Source: JACDAN01 sp035711385 | Lineage (GTDB): Bacteria > Actinomycetota > Thermoleophilia > Gaiellales > Gaiellaceae | DNA length: 16,713 nucleotides | Direction: 5' to 3' | Assembly: GCA_035711385.1 (NCBI GenBank) | Contig: DASTCG010000038.1 | Location: 1-16,713 of the forward strand | Part shown: positions 1 through 6,137 of the stretch, piece by piece | Layout: every line of letters begins with the position of its first letter | How positions within the stretch are numbered: position 1 is the first letter of the stretch | Translations under genes and position numbers: made by a program | Notes under the pieces: generated by a model | Databases searched by the model: none | What the model was told of the DNA's origin: nothing | The model's input: the letters and a program-made list of their open reading frames with translations, nothing else

Positions 1-1202
1 ACGGTCGCGCCGGGCGCGATGGCCACCGAGCCGTTCTGGCCGTAGGGCACGTCGTTCCCGCCCTGGTCCTTGCAGGTCACCGACGGCGCATTCCACACAG
101 AAGCGCTGCCGGGAGTCTCGGTCACCTGGTAGGTGCCGGACTTGATCTGGCCGCTGTCGTGGGGCGCGTCGGCGTCGGCGAGCTGGAATGAATCCGTGTA
201 GTTCGCCCCGCTCACGCTGAAGGCGAACTTCGTCTGGTCGCCGCTCGGGGCGACCTTGTCCACGATCAGCTTCGAGCAGACGTTGAACGACCCGCCGGCG
301 AAGTCCTCGAGCACGCCCGTGTCGGGATGCGAGCTACCCGTCTGCGCGAGAAAGCGGTTGACGCACGGGAGGTCCTTGCCGAGACCCTCGTAGATCGAGC
401 TCAGGTTGATGCCGCCCTCGACGAAGCCGCCCTCGAGGATCTGGCCGTCCGCGCTTCCGCCCTGGTTGTCGCTGTAGGGCCAGGTCGAGGCGATCGTCTG
501 GTCGTTCGTGAGCGCGCAGATGCTGTCGTCGGCGCTGCAGAACGAGCCCGAGCTCTTCGACGCGAGCAGATGGAGGCCGCCGTTCAGCCACTCGTACATG
601 CTCACGGCGGAGTCGCCCCCGCCGCCGGTGAACTCGGCGAAGACGAACAGGTCGCCGTCCACGTGCTGATCCGAGAATGTGTTCGTCGCCGGGTCGGAGT
701 CCGGGCAGCCGTTGCCGCCGTCGAGGGCGCCGCCGCTCTGGAGGAACCAGAAGCCGACGTTGGTCGTCCCGCCCGTCGGGTCGTACCGATCCGCGCCGAA
801 GTAGAGGAAGAGCTGGTCGTCCTTGATGTAGGCAGAGGCGAAGGCGTGCTCGATGTCGCTCTTCGTCGAGACGCTTCCGCACGACCACTTCCAGCTCGGG
901 ATGTCGTTGTTGTTCTGCGAGCCTCCGCCGAAGTAGATCGTGTCGTTGACGCCGTTGAACCCGTCGGCGATGAACGCCGACGAAACGGGCGCGGAGCCTC
1001 CCGGGAAGATGCCGGCATGGACGTCCGACCAGTCGTGGCCCGGAACGCCCGCGTCGTCCGCGATGTTGCCCTCGAGCTCGAAGAGCCCCTCGTTGTGGAC
1101 TGCGTTTGCAGCGATCGGCGTGAGCGCAACCACGACGATCGCCGCCGCAGCGAGTAGGAACCTCAGCAGGCGCCTCTTGCCCGCGGTTTCGTTGATCGGC
1201 AC
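1..1202 (-). CDS. Secreted protein with SpaA/prealbumin-like domain, partial at the left edge
   Basis: The reading frame stays open from a GTG at 1202 to the window edge (400 codons visible), so the C-terminus is missing. It begins MPINETAGKRRLLRF followed by a hydrophobic segment and AANA-V, a typical Sec signal peptide with cleavage near residue 34. The mature part is rich in G, D, N, S and aromatic residues, with few lysines, as in extracellular proteins. From about residue 311 (SKLIVDKVAPSGD...FAFSVSG...YQVTETPGSAW) it matches the pattern of SpaA-type or prealbumin-like beta-sandwich repeats found in surface adhesins and pilins of Gram-positive bacteria. A G-rich stretch (GGGGGAGA) before the GTG may be the ribosome binding site. 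The roughly 300-residue N-terminal domain is not one I can name. Further repeats, a membrane anchor or a sortase signal may lie outside the window. Confidence 0.85.
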   Translation of the reverse strand, partial: MPINETAGKRRLLRFLLAAAAIVVVALTPIAANAVHNEGLFELEGNIADDAGVPGHDWSDVHAGIFPGGSAPVSSAFIADGFNGVNDTIYFGGGSQNNNDIPSWKWSCGSVSTKSDIEHAFASAYIKDDQLFLYFGADRYDPTGGTTNVGFWFLQSGGALDGGNGCPDSDPATNTFSDQHVDGDLFVFAEFTGGGGDSAVSMYEWLNGGLHLLASKSSGSFCSADDSICALTNDQTIASTWPYSDNQGGSADGQILEGGFVEGGINLSSIYEGLGKDLPCVNRFLAQTGSSHPDTGVLEDFAGGSFNVCSKLIVDKVAPSGDQTKFAFSVSGANYTDSFQLADADAPHDSGQIKSGTYQVTETPGSASVWNAPSVTCKDQGGNDVPYGQNGSVAIAPGAT

Positions 1203-1342
1203 TTCCCCGTCTCCCCCCTGTCTGTTGGAGGCGCGCCGCCTCTGCGGCGTGCCGCATCCCTCAGCCCGACGGTATGCACGGCCGGAGGGGTCCACACGCC
1301 GCGGTGGTCTGGACCTCCTGGACCTAGGTCTAGTTGCGGCCG
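1203..1342 (-). promoter_or_regulatory. Leader region of the secreted protein gene, with a hairpin and GGACCT repeats
   Basis: This gap between the secreted protein and rnhA should hold the promoter of the first and the transcript end of the second. At 1231-1252 two 9-base arms face each other across a CTCT loop, with one G-T position (A-C in the minus-strand transcript). At 1321-1330 there is a perfect 10-base palindrome, GACCTAGGTC, preceded by two copies of GGACCT (1311-1325). I see no convincing -35/-10 pair and no T-run terminator. Confidence 0.35.
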
Positions 1343-1747
1343 CTACGCGCTCGAGGCGTCGAGCGCCTCGTTGACGAGGCGGTCGGCGAGCTCGTTGTGC
1401 TCACGGCGAACGGCCGTGTACCCGACCTTACGGAGGCGGTGCGCGAGAGCGGCCGCCTCGTCGTGCAGCTCGCGGAGCCCCGGGTTCTTCACCCTGTACT
1501 CACCGCGCATCTGCTTGACGAGGAGCTCCGAGTCGGAAACGACCTCGAGCTCGTCCACGCCGAGCTCGAGAGCCTTCTCCAGTCCCGCGATCAGAGCCCG
1601 ATACTCCGCGACGTTGTTCGTCGCGACGCCGATCGCCTCGCCGTGCGCGGCGAGCACGGTGTCGTCGTCGGCCTCGAGCACGTAGCCGTAGGCCGCCGGG
1701 CCGGGGTTGCCGCGCGCGCCGCCGTCGGTCCAGAGCCGCGCCTTCAC
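1343..1747 (-). CDS. rnhA: Ribonuclease HI family protein
   Basis: This 134-residue protein is a stand-alone RNase H type 1 domain, which cleaves the RNA strand of RNA-DNA hybrids in the cytoplasm with two metal ions. The four acidic catalytic residues are visible: D8 in LWTDGGARGNPG, E48 in TNNVAEYRAL, D72 in VVSDSELLV and D122 in HNELADRLVNEA. The length suits bacterial and archaeal short RNase HI proteins. The GTG start at 1747 lies inside the end of the preceding NIF3-like gene (GTGA, 4-base overlap), which implies translational coupling. It is the last gene of the set read down from 4923. It could equally be named a reverse-transcriptase-like/RNase H-like protein; activity on hybrids is inferred from the intact active site. 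Confidence 0.93.
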   Translation of the reverse strand: MKARLWTDGGARGNPGPAAYGYVLEADDDTVLAAHGEAIGVATNNVAEYRALIAGLEKALELGVDELEVVSDSELLVKQMRGEYRVKNPGLRELHDEAAALAHRLRKVGYTAVRREHNELADRLVNEALDASSA

Positions 1748-2052
1748 AGCAGCGGGTAGACGTCGAAGGCCGGCTCTTCGTAGGGGTGGGCCCGGCGCAG
1801 GGCCGCGACGACCTCGTCGTGGCGGTCGTCGGGAAAGACGGTCTCGAGCCGCAGCTCGGGGACGCGCTCCTCTCTCCCCCGCTCGCCGATCGTCGGGTCG
1901 GTCCCCTCGCCGCCGAGGAAGGTTCCTGTCCCCTCGGTGTACCAGGAGCAGCGCTCGTAGTCGCCGATGCGGCCTGCGCCCGCCGCGAAGAGCGCGTCCC
2001 GCACGTCGTCGAGCGCCTCCGCCGGAACGAAGACCACGAGCTTGCGGCTCAT
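1744..2052 (-). CDS. NIF3/YqfO N-terminal-like small protein
   Basis: This 102-residue protein resembles the PII/CutA-like domain that is inserted in or placed beside NIF3-family proteins (YqfO-type): it starts MSRKLVVFVPAEALDDVRDALFAAGAGRIGDYERCSW, continues with GTGTFLGGEGTDPTIGERG and ends HPYEEPAFDVYPL. Those three blocks are the family signature, and stand-alone versions of about 100 residues are common in bacteria. The biochemical role of the family is not settled; structures of relatives suggest a trimeric ferredoxin-like fold that may bind a ligand or metal. A good ribosome binding site, GGAGG at 2060-2064, lies 7 bases before the ATG. The gene follows the MBL-fold hydrolase by 36 bases and overlaps rnhA by 4, so it is probably cotranscribed with both. 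Confidence 0.87.
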   Translation of the reverse strand: MSRKLVVFVPAEALDDVRDALFAAGAGRIGDYERCSWYTEGTGTFLGGEGTDPTIGERGREERVPELRLETVFPDDRHDEVVAALRRAHPYEEPAFDVYPLL

Positions 2053-2088
2053 CCTTGTTCCTCCAGGACCTGCACCACGTCGTCACCT

Positions 2089-2835
2089 TCACACAAGCTC
2101 GAGCCTGTCGTGGCCGACCTCGACCCCGGGGAAGTGCGTTTGCGCCGAAGCGAGGAGCTCGTCGTCGGTGACGCCCACCGGATTGACGTGGACGAGGACG
2201 AGCCGTTCCACTTGGGCCGCCGCAGCCAGCCTCCCGGCCTCGCCAGCCGCCGTGTGCCCCGGATCGTCGGTCGACTCTCCCGGCCAGAACGCCTCGTGCA
2301 ACAACACGCGTGCGCCCCGGACGAACTCGACGTTCTCCGGGTCGTAGCGGGTATCGGTGCAGTAGGCCAGCTCGTCACCGATTCTGAAGGCGAGCGAACG
2401 GCCCGGATGCTGCGGTTGGACGCGGATGCGAACGCTGAACGATCCGACGCCGGTGTCGCCCTCCAGCTCACGAGCCGTCCCGATCCGGGACACGCCGGTG
2501 AAGAACGGCGCGCCCACGAGGCGCTCGAGCAGATCCGCCGCCGGCACGCCCGCGAGCAGGCGAGCAGGCAGCCAGATCTCGCGAGCCTCGACGTCGAGCC
2601 CGGACAGCGCCGCGAGGCCGACGACGTGGTCGAGATGGAAGTGCGAGCAGGCGACGGAGAGGCGCTCCACGCCGTCGATGAGCTCCGGCTCGGTGACGAG
2701 GCGGCGCGCGCCGCTCCCCGCGTCGAGGAGGAGCACCTCCGGCCCGAGGCGCAGATAGACACACGCTGTCTCACGTGCGTCCGTCGGTAGCCACCCGCCG
2801 CTGCCCAGGAGCCGCGCCTCGGGTTGTGCATGCAT
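2089..2835 (-). CDS. MBL-fold metallo-hydrolase, RNase Z-like
   Basis: This 248-residue protein has the metallo-beta-lactamase fold metal motif HFHLDH (H65, H67, D69, H70), a further metal ligand D161 in AYCTDTRYD, and late histidines H180, H194 (GHTAAGEAGRLA) and H216 (LVLVHVNP). The segment HPGRSLAFRI (H143) and the GHTAAGEAG...LVLVHVNP arrangement follow the RNase Z/ElaC branch rather than beta-lactamases, although it is shorter than tRNase Z (about 300 residues) and I do not see the exosite arm. The substrate is therefore open: an RNA 3' end or a small phosphodiester are both possible. Its ATG directly abuts the TAG of the cupin gene (no gap) and no strong ribosome binding site is visible, so it probably relies on coupling. 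Confidence 0.9.
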   Translation of the reverse strand: MHAQPEARLLGSGGWLPTDARETACVYLRLGPEVLLLDAGSGARRLVTEPELIDGVERLSVACSHFHLDHVVGLAALSGLDVEAREIWLPARLLAGVPAADLLERLVGAPFFTGVSRIGTARELEGDTGVGSFSVRIRVQPQHPGRSLAFRIGDELAYCTDTRYDPENVEFVRGARVLLHEAFWPGESTDDPGHTAAGEAGRLAAAAQVERLVLVHVNPVGVTDDELLASAQTHFPGVEVGHDRLELV

Positions 2836-3192
2836 CTAGATCTCGACTTCAGGAGCGGCCTCGGCGGCCGCATCTCCGGTGTTCGGCGTCCCCGCGGGCT
2901 CGATCAGGAGGATCTGCGCCTCCTCCTCCGCAACCGGGCAGTGCTCCACGCCGCGCGGGACGACGAACAGCTCACCCTCGTTCAGCTCGACATCCCGGTC
3001 GCGAAGCCTGATGGTCAGTCGCCCTTTGAGAACGAGGAAGAAGTCGTCGGTGTCGGGGTGCGAGTGCCAGACGAACTGGCCCCTGACCTTCCCGACCTGG
3101 ATCTTGTCGTCGTTGTAATAGCCGACGATCTTCGGCGCGAAGTGCTCGTTGAACGTGGCGAGCTTCTCGGCGAGATTGACCGGCTCGCGCAC
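2836..3192 (-). CDS. Small cupin-domain protein
   Basis: This 118-residue single-domain cupin shows motif 1 as FVWHSHPDTDDFFLVLKG (H43, H45, with D49/D50 where the usual glutamate sits) and motif 2 as GELFVVPRGVEHCPVA (H84). The short tail from residue 104 is rich in A and E. Such small cupins bind a divalent metal and act as isomerases, dioxygenases or ligand sensors; the substrate cannot be read from the sequence. The GTG at 3192 is the only good start before the domain and lies 2 bases after the TAG of the aldehyde dehydrogenase, so the two are almost certainly translated from one message. Pairing with a dehydrogenase suggests a role on the same catabolic route, which is inference. Confidence 0.88.
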   Translation of the reverse strand: MREPVNLAEKLATFNEHFAPKIVGYYNDDKIQVGKVRGQFVWHSHPDTDDFFLVLKGRLTIRLRDRDVELNEGELFVVPRGVEHCPVAEEEAQILLIEPAGTPNTGDAAAEAAPEVEI

Positions 3193-3194
3193 CG

Positions 3195-4694
3195 CTACTG
3201 CGCGGTGTCGATCTGCGCCTTCTGGAGCCGGCCCGAGTAGTCGACGTAGACGGACTTCCACTCGGTGAAGACGTCGAGCGCGGCCTGGCCGGCCTCGCGA
3301 TGGCCGTTCCCCGTGTCCTTGGTGCCGCCGAAGGGGAGGTGTACCTCGGCGCCGATCGTCCCTGCGTTGATGTACGTGATCCCCGTGTCGAGATCGCGCA
3401 TCGCACGGAACGCCTTGTTGACGTCGCGCGTGAAGATCGACGACGAGAGGCCGTACTTGACGCCGTTCGCCGCGCGGATCGCCTCCTCGAACGACTCGAC
3501 CGGGATCAGCGCGGTGGTCGGCCCGAAGATCTCCTCCTGGGCGATCCGCATGTGCGGCTCGACCTCGGCGAAGATCGTCGGCCGGTAGTAGTAGCCCTCG
3601 GAGAGCCCGTTGCCGGACGCCACCTCGCCGCCGGTGAGGAGCTTCGCCCCCTCGTCCTTGCCGATCTCCGTGTACGAGTGGATCTTCTCCAGCGAGCGCC
3701 GGTTGATCACGGGGCCGACGTCGGTGTCGTCCTCCCAGCCGTAGCCGAGCCGAAGCTTCTCGGCCGCGGCGACGAGCCGCGACTGGAGATCCTCGTAGAC
3801 GCCGCGCTGGACGATCACACGGCTCGCCGCCGTGCACCGCTGGCCCGACGTGCCGAATGCCGACCAGATGATCCCCTCGACGGCAAGGTCGAGATCCGCG
3901 TCGTCCAGGACGATGATCGCGTTCTTGCCGCCGAGCTCGAGATGGACGTGCTTGAGGCCGTCGGCCGCCGCCTTGAGGACTGCGACGCCGGTCTCGCGCG
4001 AGCCGGTCAACGAGATGACGCGGACATCGGGATGGCGGACGAGCGCCTCGCCGACTGCGCCGCCGCCGCCGTGCACGATGTTCAGGACGCCCGCCGGAAG
4101 GCCGGCCTCGAGCAGCAGCTCGACGTAGCGCTGGCCGAGGGTGGGCGTGTCGGTCGCCGGCTTGAAGACGATCGTGTTCCCGGCGACGAGCGCGGGCAGC
4201 GTCTTCCACGACGGGATCGCGATCGGGAAGTTCCAGGGCGTGATCACGCCCACGATGCCGATCGGCATCCGGACGCTCATCTGGAACTTGTCCCTGAGCT
4301 CGGAGGGCGTCGTTTGGCCGAACAGGCGCCGTCCCTCGCCGCCCATGTAGTAGGCCATGTCGATCGCTTCCTGGACGTCGCCCCTGGCCTCGGCGAGTAC
4401 CTTGCCCATCTCCCGGGACATCAGCTGCGCCAGGTCCTCCTTCTGCTCCCGAAGCAGCTGGCCGAAGCGGAAGAGGATCTCCCCTCGCTCGGGCGCCGGC
4501 ACGAGCCGCCACTCCTCGAACGCCTCCTTCGCCGCCGTGACCGCGCGGTCGACGTCCTCCGCGCCGGAGAGCGGGAACGTGCCGATCGCCTCGCCGTTCG
4601 CGGGCGAGCGCGAGTCGAACGTCTCGCCGGAGGCGGCGTCGACCCACTCGCCGGCGATGTAGTTCTGGAAGGTCTTCGAACCGAGGAGCGCCAT
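3195..4694 (-). CDS. NAD(P)-dependent aldehyde dehydrogenase
   Basis: This 499-residue ALDH-superfamily enzyme oxidises an aldehyde to the carboxylate with NAD(P)+. Seen in order: the N-terminal segment FQNYIAGEW; N155 in TPWNFPIA, which orients the substrate; K178 in FKPATDTP, which contacts the cofactor; the Rossmann element SLTGSRETG; the general base E253 in LELGGKN; the nucleophile C287 in SGQRCTAASR; EIFGP; and a C-terminal LPFGGTKDTGNGHREAG. The length is normal. The active-site segment GQRCT and the C-terminal motif resemble ALDH7-like and 2-oxoglutarate-semialdehyde-type enzymes, but I cannot fix the substrate. The ATG at 4694 was chosen over an ATG at 4748 because the upstream extension overlaps the preceding gene and is not ALDH-like. 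Confidence 0.95.
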   Translation of the reverse strand: MALLGSKTFQNYIAGEWVDAASGETFDSRSPANGEAIGTFPLSGAEDVDRAVTAAKEAFEEWRLVPAPERGEILFRFGQLLREQKEDLAQLMSREMGKVLAEARGDVQEAIDMAYYMGGEGRRLFGQTTPSELRDKFQMSVRMPIGIVGVITPWNFPIAIPSWKTLPALVAGNTIVFKPATDTPTLGQRYVELLLEAGLPAGVLNIVHGGGGAVGEALVRHPDVRVISLTGSRETGVAVLKAAADGLKHVHLELGGKNAIIVLDDADLDLAVEGIIWSAFGTSGQRCTAASRVIVQRGVYEDLQSRLVAAAEKLRLGYGWEDDTDVGPVINRRSLEKIHSYTEIGKDEGAKLLTGGEVASGNGLSEGYYYRPTIFAEVEPHMRIAQEEIFGPTTALIPVESFEEAIRAANGVKYGLSSSIFTRDVNKAFRAMRDLDTGITYINAGTIGAEVHLPFGGTKDTGNGHREAGQAALDVFTEWKSVYVDYSGRLQKAQIDTAQ

Positions 4695-4707
4695 CTCGGC
4701 GCCTAGG

Positions 4708-4923
4708 TTACTCGGGTGGGTCCGTGCTGAGGAAGGTTCCCGGGGCACGAGAGCGCCGCCGGTCGCGCGTCTCTCGTTTCCCGCCCGCCGCCTTCCCCTT
4801 GCGCCGGTCCGGGCCGCTCCGGCGGTCGACGATCACCTCGACGTTCGGGTTGTCCTTGTAGTACTCGGTGAGCTTGTCGAAGAGCTCGTCCGCAAGCTCG
4901 GTTGGGATGACGCAGTAGATCAT
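4708..4923 (-). CDS. Small conserved-looking protein with RRxxPDRR motif
   Basis: This 71-residue protein reads MIYCVIPTELADELFDKLTEY then YYKDNPNVEVIVDRRSGPDRRKG, followed by a basic, probably disordered tail. The first 35 residues predict a beta-alpha-beta unit; VDRRSGPDRR resembles the arginine-rich DRR motif seen at the ends of many small bacterial regulatory proteins. I do not know a function. The codon pattern and the clear protein character argue that it is real. It is the first gene of the probable operon with ALDH, cupin, MBL hydrolase, NIF3-like protein and RNase H; its TAA is 13 bases before the ALDH ATG. A GAGAGG stretch precedes the ATG, and a TAAGAT -10-like box lies 15 bases upstream. 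Confidence 0.8.
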   Translation of the reverse strand: MIYCVIPTELADELFDKLTEYYKDNPNVEVIVDRRSGPDRRKGKAAGGKRETRDRRRSRAPGTFLSTDPPE

Positions 4924-4937
4924 CGGCCTCTCGCCGA

Positions 4938-4943
4938 ATCTTA
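4938..4943 (-). promoter_or_regulatory. Candidate -10 box (TAAGAT) for the 4923-1343 operon
   Basis: On the minus strand CCCTAAGATTCGG places TAAGAT 14 bases before the ATG at 4923, predicting a leader of about 8 bases. The same CTAAGAT word precedes the gene at 5677. No good -35 is visible at 16-18 bases; this is a guess from one hexamer and its position. Confidence 0.45.
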
Positions 4944-4968
4944 GGGTCGGGCGCGGAAAGTGCTATCG

Positions 4969-5069
4969 CTAGGAGGGGTTGGCGAAAGCGCTCGCGCGAC
5001 CGAGGACGCAGACCTGGGGGCGAGCAGCGCGGCCCGGCGGCACAGCCGCTTCTCCGCCAAACCTCCTAG
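4969..5069. repeat. 101-bp imperfect inverted repeat (long hairpin) between two minus-strand genes
   Basis: The outer arms are CTAGGAGG (4969-4976) and CCTCCTAG (5062-5069), the middle arms TTGGCG (4979-4984) and CGCCAA (5055-5060), and the inner arms AAGCG (4986-4990) and CGCTT (5047-5051). This gives 19 base pairs with only two small internal loops (GG against A, A against CTC). The roughly 56 bases inside include GCGGC-ACA-GCCGC (5037-5049), which competes with the inner arm. The right arm covers the stop codon of the zinc-ribbon gene. It could be a large terminator or attenuator, a structured RNA or the remnant of a small inverted-repeat element. There is no T-run, so an intrinsic terminator is not obvious. 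Confidence 0.7.
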
Positions 5070-5677
5070 AGACGGGCGATCTGCGGGACGATTCTGCCGT
5101 CCGGCTGGATCGCAGCGTTCCAGTCCTGGACCTTGCCGTCCAGCTCGGCGAGCTCGTGTCCGCGCGCCTCGAGCTTCACGGGCTGCGCCGACTCGGGCGA
5201 GACGCGGTACTGGTACCAGGTGATGTCCCAGGCGATCGTGATCACGAGCTCCTGGTTGACGCCGGCGAGGGGAAGGATGCTCGCGCGCGGCTCCCCGAGG
5301 CTCTTGGCGACGCCGCCGATCGTCCGGCGGTAGTCGCTCGCGTTGAAGAGGTCGGCCGCCTCGACCATGGCGAGCTCGGGGTCGCTGAGCCGGCGGAGGA
5401 TCGGCTCCGAGGCAACGGTCTCCTCGGGAGCCGACTGCAGCGGGGCGAAGATCGACGCGAGCAGGCCTTTGCGGCGGCGCCGCTGCACCGGCACGGTCGG
5501 CTGGGTCGGGCTCCCCTCCTTCACCCAGCCGTACTCGGCCGCGATCTCCTGGCAGAGCGGGCAGACGTCGACGAACTCGCCTCCGTCGGGCGCAAATCGC
5601 ACCGCGCGCTCGCCCTGGAGCAGGCTCCGGTCGCAGATCGCGCACGTGCGGCTGACCGCCTGGCCGGTGATCTGCAT
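5066..5677 (-). CDS. Zinc-ribbon protein of unknown function
   Basis: This 203-residue protein begins MQITGQAVSRTCAIC and carries two CxxC knuckles, C12/C15 and C39/C42 (CAIC...CPLC), in the manner of a rubredoxin-like zinc ribbon. A basic linker follows (VQRRRRKG, residues 64-71), then an alpha/beta domain of about 120 residues (DPELAMVEAADLFNASDYRRTIGGVAKSLGEP... and a tryptophan-rich VITIAWDITWYQYRV). I know of no enzyme motif in this second domain; the linear layout fits a nucleic-acid- or protein-binding regulator in the cytoplasm. A TAAGAT box ends 8 bases before the ATG, so the message may be leaderless. It is divergent from the PadR gene, with 74 bases between the two starts. Confidence 0.85.
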   Translation of the reverse strand: MQITGQAVSRTCAICDRSLLQGERAVRFAPDGGEFVDVCPLCQEIAAEYGWVKEGSPTQPTVPVQRRRRKGLLASIFAPLQSAPEETVASEPILRRLSDPELAMVEAADLFNASDYRRTIGGVAKSLGEPRASILPLAGVNQELVITIAWDITWYQYRVSPESAQPVKLEARGHELAELDGKVQDWNAAIQPDGRIVPQIARL

Positions 5678-5685
5678 GGCCGACG

Positions 5686-5691
5686 ATCTTA
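5686..5691 (-). promoter_or_regulatory. Candidate -10 box (TAAGAT) for a nearly leaderless transcript
   Basis: GGGCTAAGATCGTCGGCC stands directly before the ATG at 5677, with 8 bases between the hexamer and the start codon, so transcription would begin within a base or two of the ATG. No Shine-Dalgarno sequence is present, which agrees with leaderless translation. No -35 is recognisable. Confidence 0.5.
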
Positions 5692-5732
5692 GCCCAGCGC
5701 AGCATCGGCTCCGGGCGCTATCCTGGTCATCT

Positions 5733-5751
5733 ACATGTGTGTTTTACAGGT
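5733..5751 (+). promoter_or_regulatory. Candidate PadR operator at its own start codon
   Basis: ACATGT (5733-5738) and ACAGGT (5746-5751) form an inverted repeat with 5 of 6 matching positions and a 7-base AT-rich centre (GTGTTTT). PadR-family dimers commonly bind sites of the ATGT-N8-ACAT kind and repress their own gene. This one ends at the base before the ATG at 5752 and lies downstream of a TATCCT -10-like hexamer (5719-5724), so a bound dimer would block transcription start or translation. The AT-rich centre stands out in this GC-rich region. Its function is inference from position and shape. Confidence 0.5.
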
Positions 5752-6135
5752 ATGAGAAGGCACCGCCGCTCACGCGTCCGGCGGAGGCTCTCGCCGGGTG
5801 AGTACGAGGTCCGGGCCCGGATCGAACGATTCGCCGAGCCGGCCGTGCTGGTGCTGCTGCGGGAACGCGCCGCACACGGCTACGAGCTCCTGGAGCAGCT
5901 GCCCGAGCTGACCGGCGAGCGGGTCGACATGGGCAACCTCTACCGGTTCCTTCGGCACCTGGAGGCGGAGGGAATCGTTCGCTCGGAGTGGGACGACGAG
6001 GCGCCCGGGCCCAGCAAGCGGAACTACGAGCTGACGGACGAAGGTGCCGCGCTGCTCGAACAGTGGGCGAGCGCGTTGAAGGATTCGCAAACCCGCCTCC
6101 AGGAATTCCTGACGAGATACGAGGAGAGGAGGTGA
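5752..6135 (+). CDS. PadR-family transcriptional regulator
   Basis: This 127-residue protein is a winged-helix DNA-binding protein of the PadR family. After a basic N-terminus (MRRHRRSRVRRRLSPGEYEV) comes the typical EPAVLVLLRERAAHGYELLEQL helix-turn-helix entry, RVDMGNLYRFLRHLEAEGIVRSEW (recognition helix and wing), and KRNYELTDEGAALLEQWASAL leading into a C-terminal dimerisation helix that ends ...LTRYEERR. All PadR landmarks are present. The ATG at 5752 follows a candidate operator directly; a GTG in the same frame at 5737 is an alternative start. The stop TGA is part of the ribosome binding site of the next gene, so the two are coupled. The ligand is unknown. PadR proteins usually repress their own operon and a neighbouring efflux or stress gene. 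Confidence 0.92.
   Translation: MRRHRRSRVRRRLSPGEYEVRARIERFAEPAVLVLLRERAAHGYELLEQLPELTGERVDMGNLYRFLRHLEAEGIVRSEWDDEAPGPSKRNYELTDEGAALLEQWASALKDSQTRLQEFLTRYEERR
6127..6135 (+). promoter_or_regulatory. Perfect Shine-Dalgarno sequence for the small coiled-coil gene
   Basis: AGGAGGTGA is complementary to the 3' end of 16S rRNA over all nine bases and sits 5 bases (from the AGGAGG core) before the ATG at 6138. It is the strongest ribosome binding site in the window and it includes the PadR stop codon. It fixes the start of the 64-residue product and implies high or coupled translation. Confidence 0.85.
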
Positions 6136-6137
6136 CC

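Noticed and set aside
2836..4647. A 603-codon minus-strand frame through ALDH and cupin, as if a fusion
   Set aside because: The ALDH part is read out of frame (arginine-rich, no ALDH motifs); only the cupin end is genuine. There is no ALDH-cupin fusion.
3300..4706. A long plus-strand frame opposite ALDH
   Set aside because: It mirrors ALDH codons, is rich in D, R, L and V without motifs, and conflicts with an unmistakable ALDH.
5735..5755. ATG at 5735 as the start of the PadR gene
   Set aside because: It is in a different frame and hits TGA after six codons.
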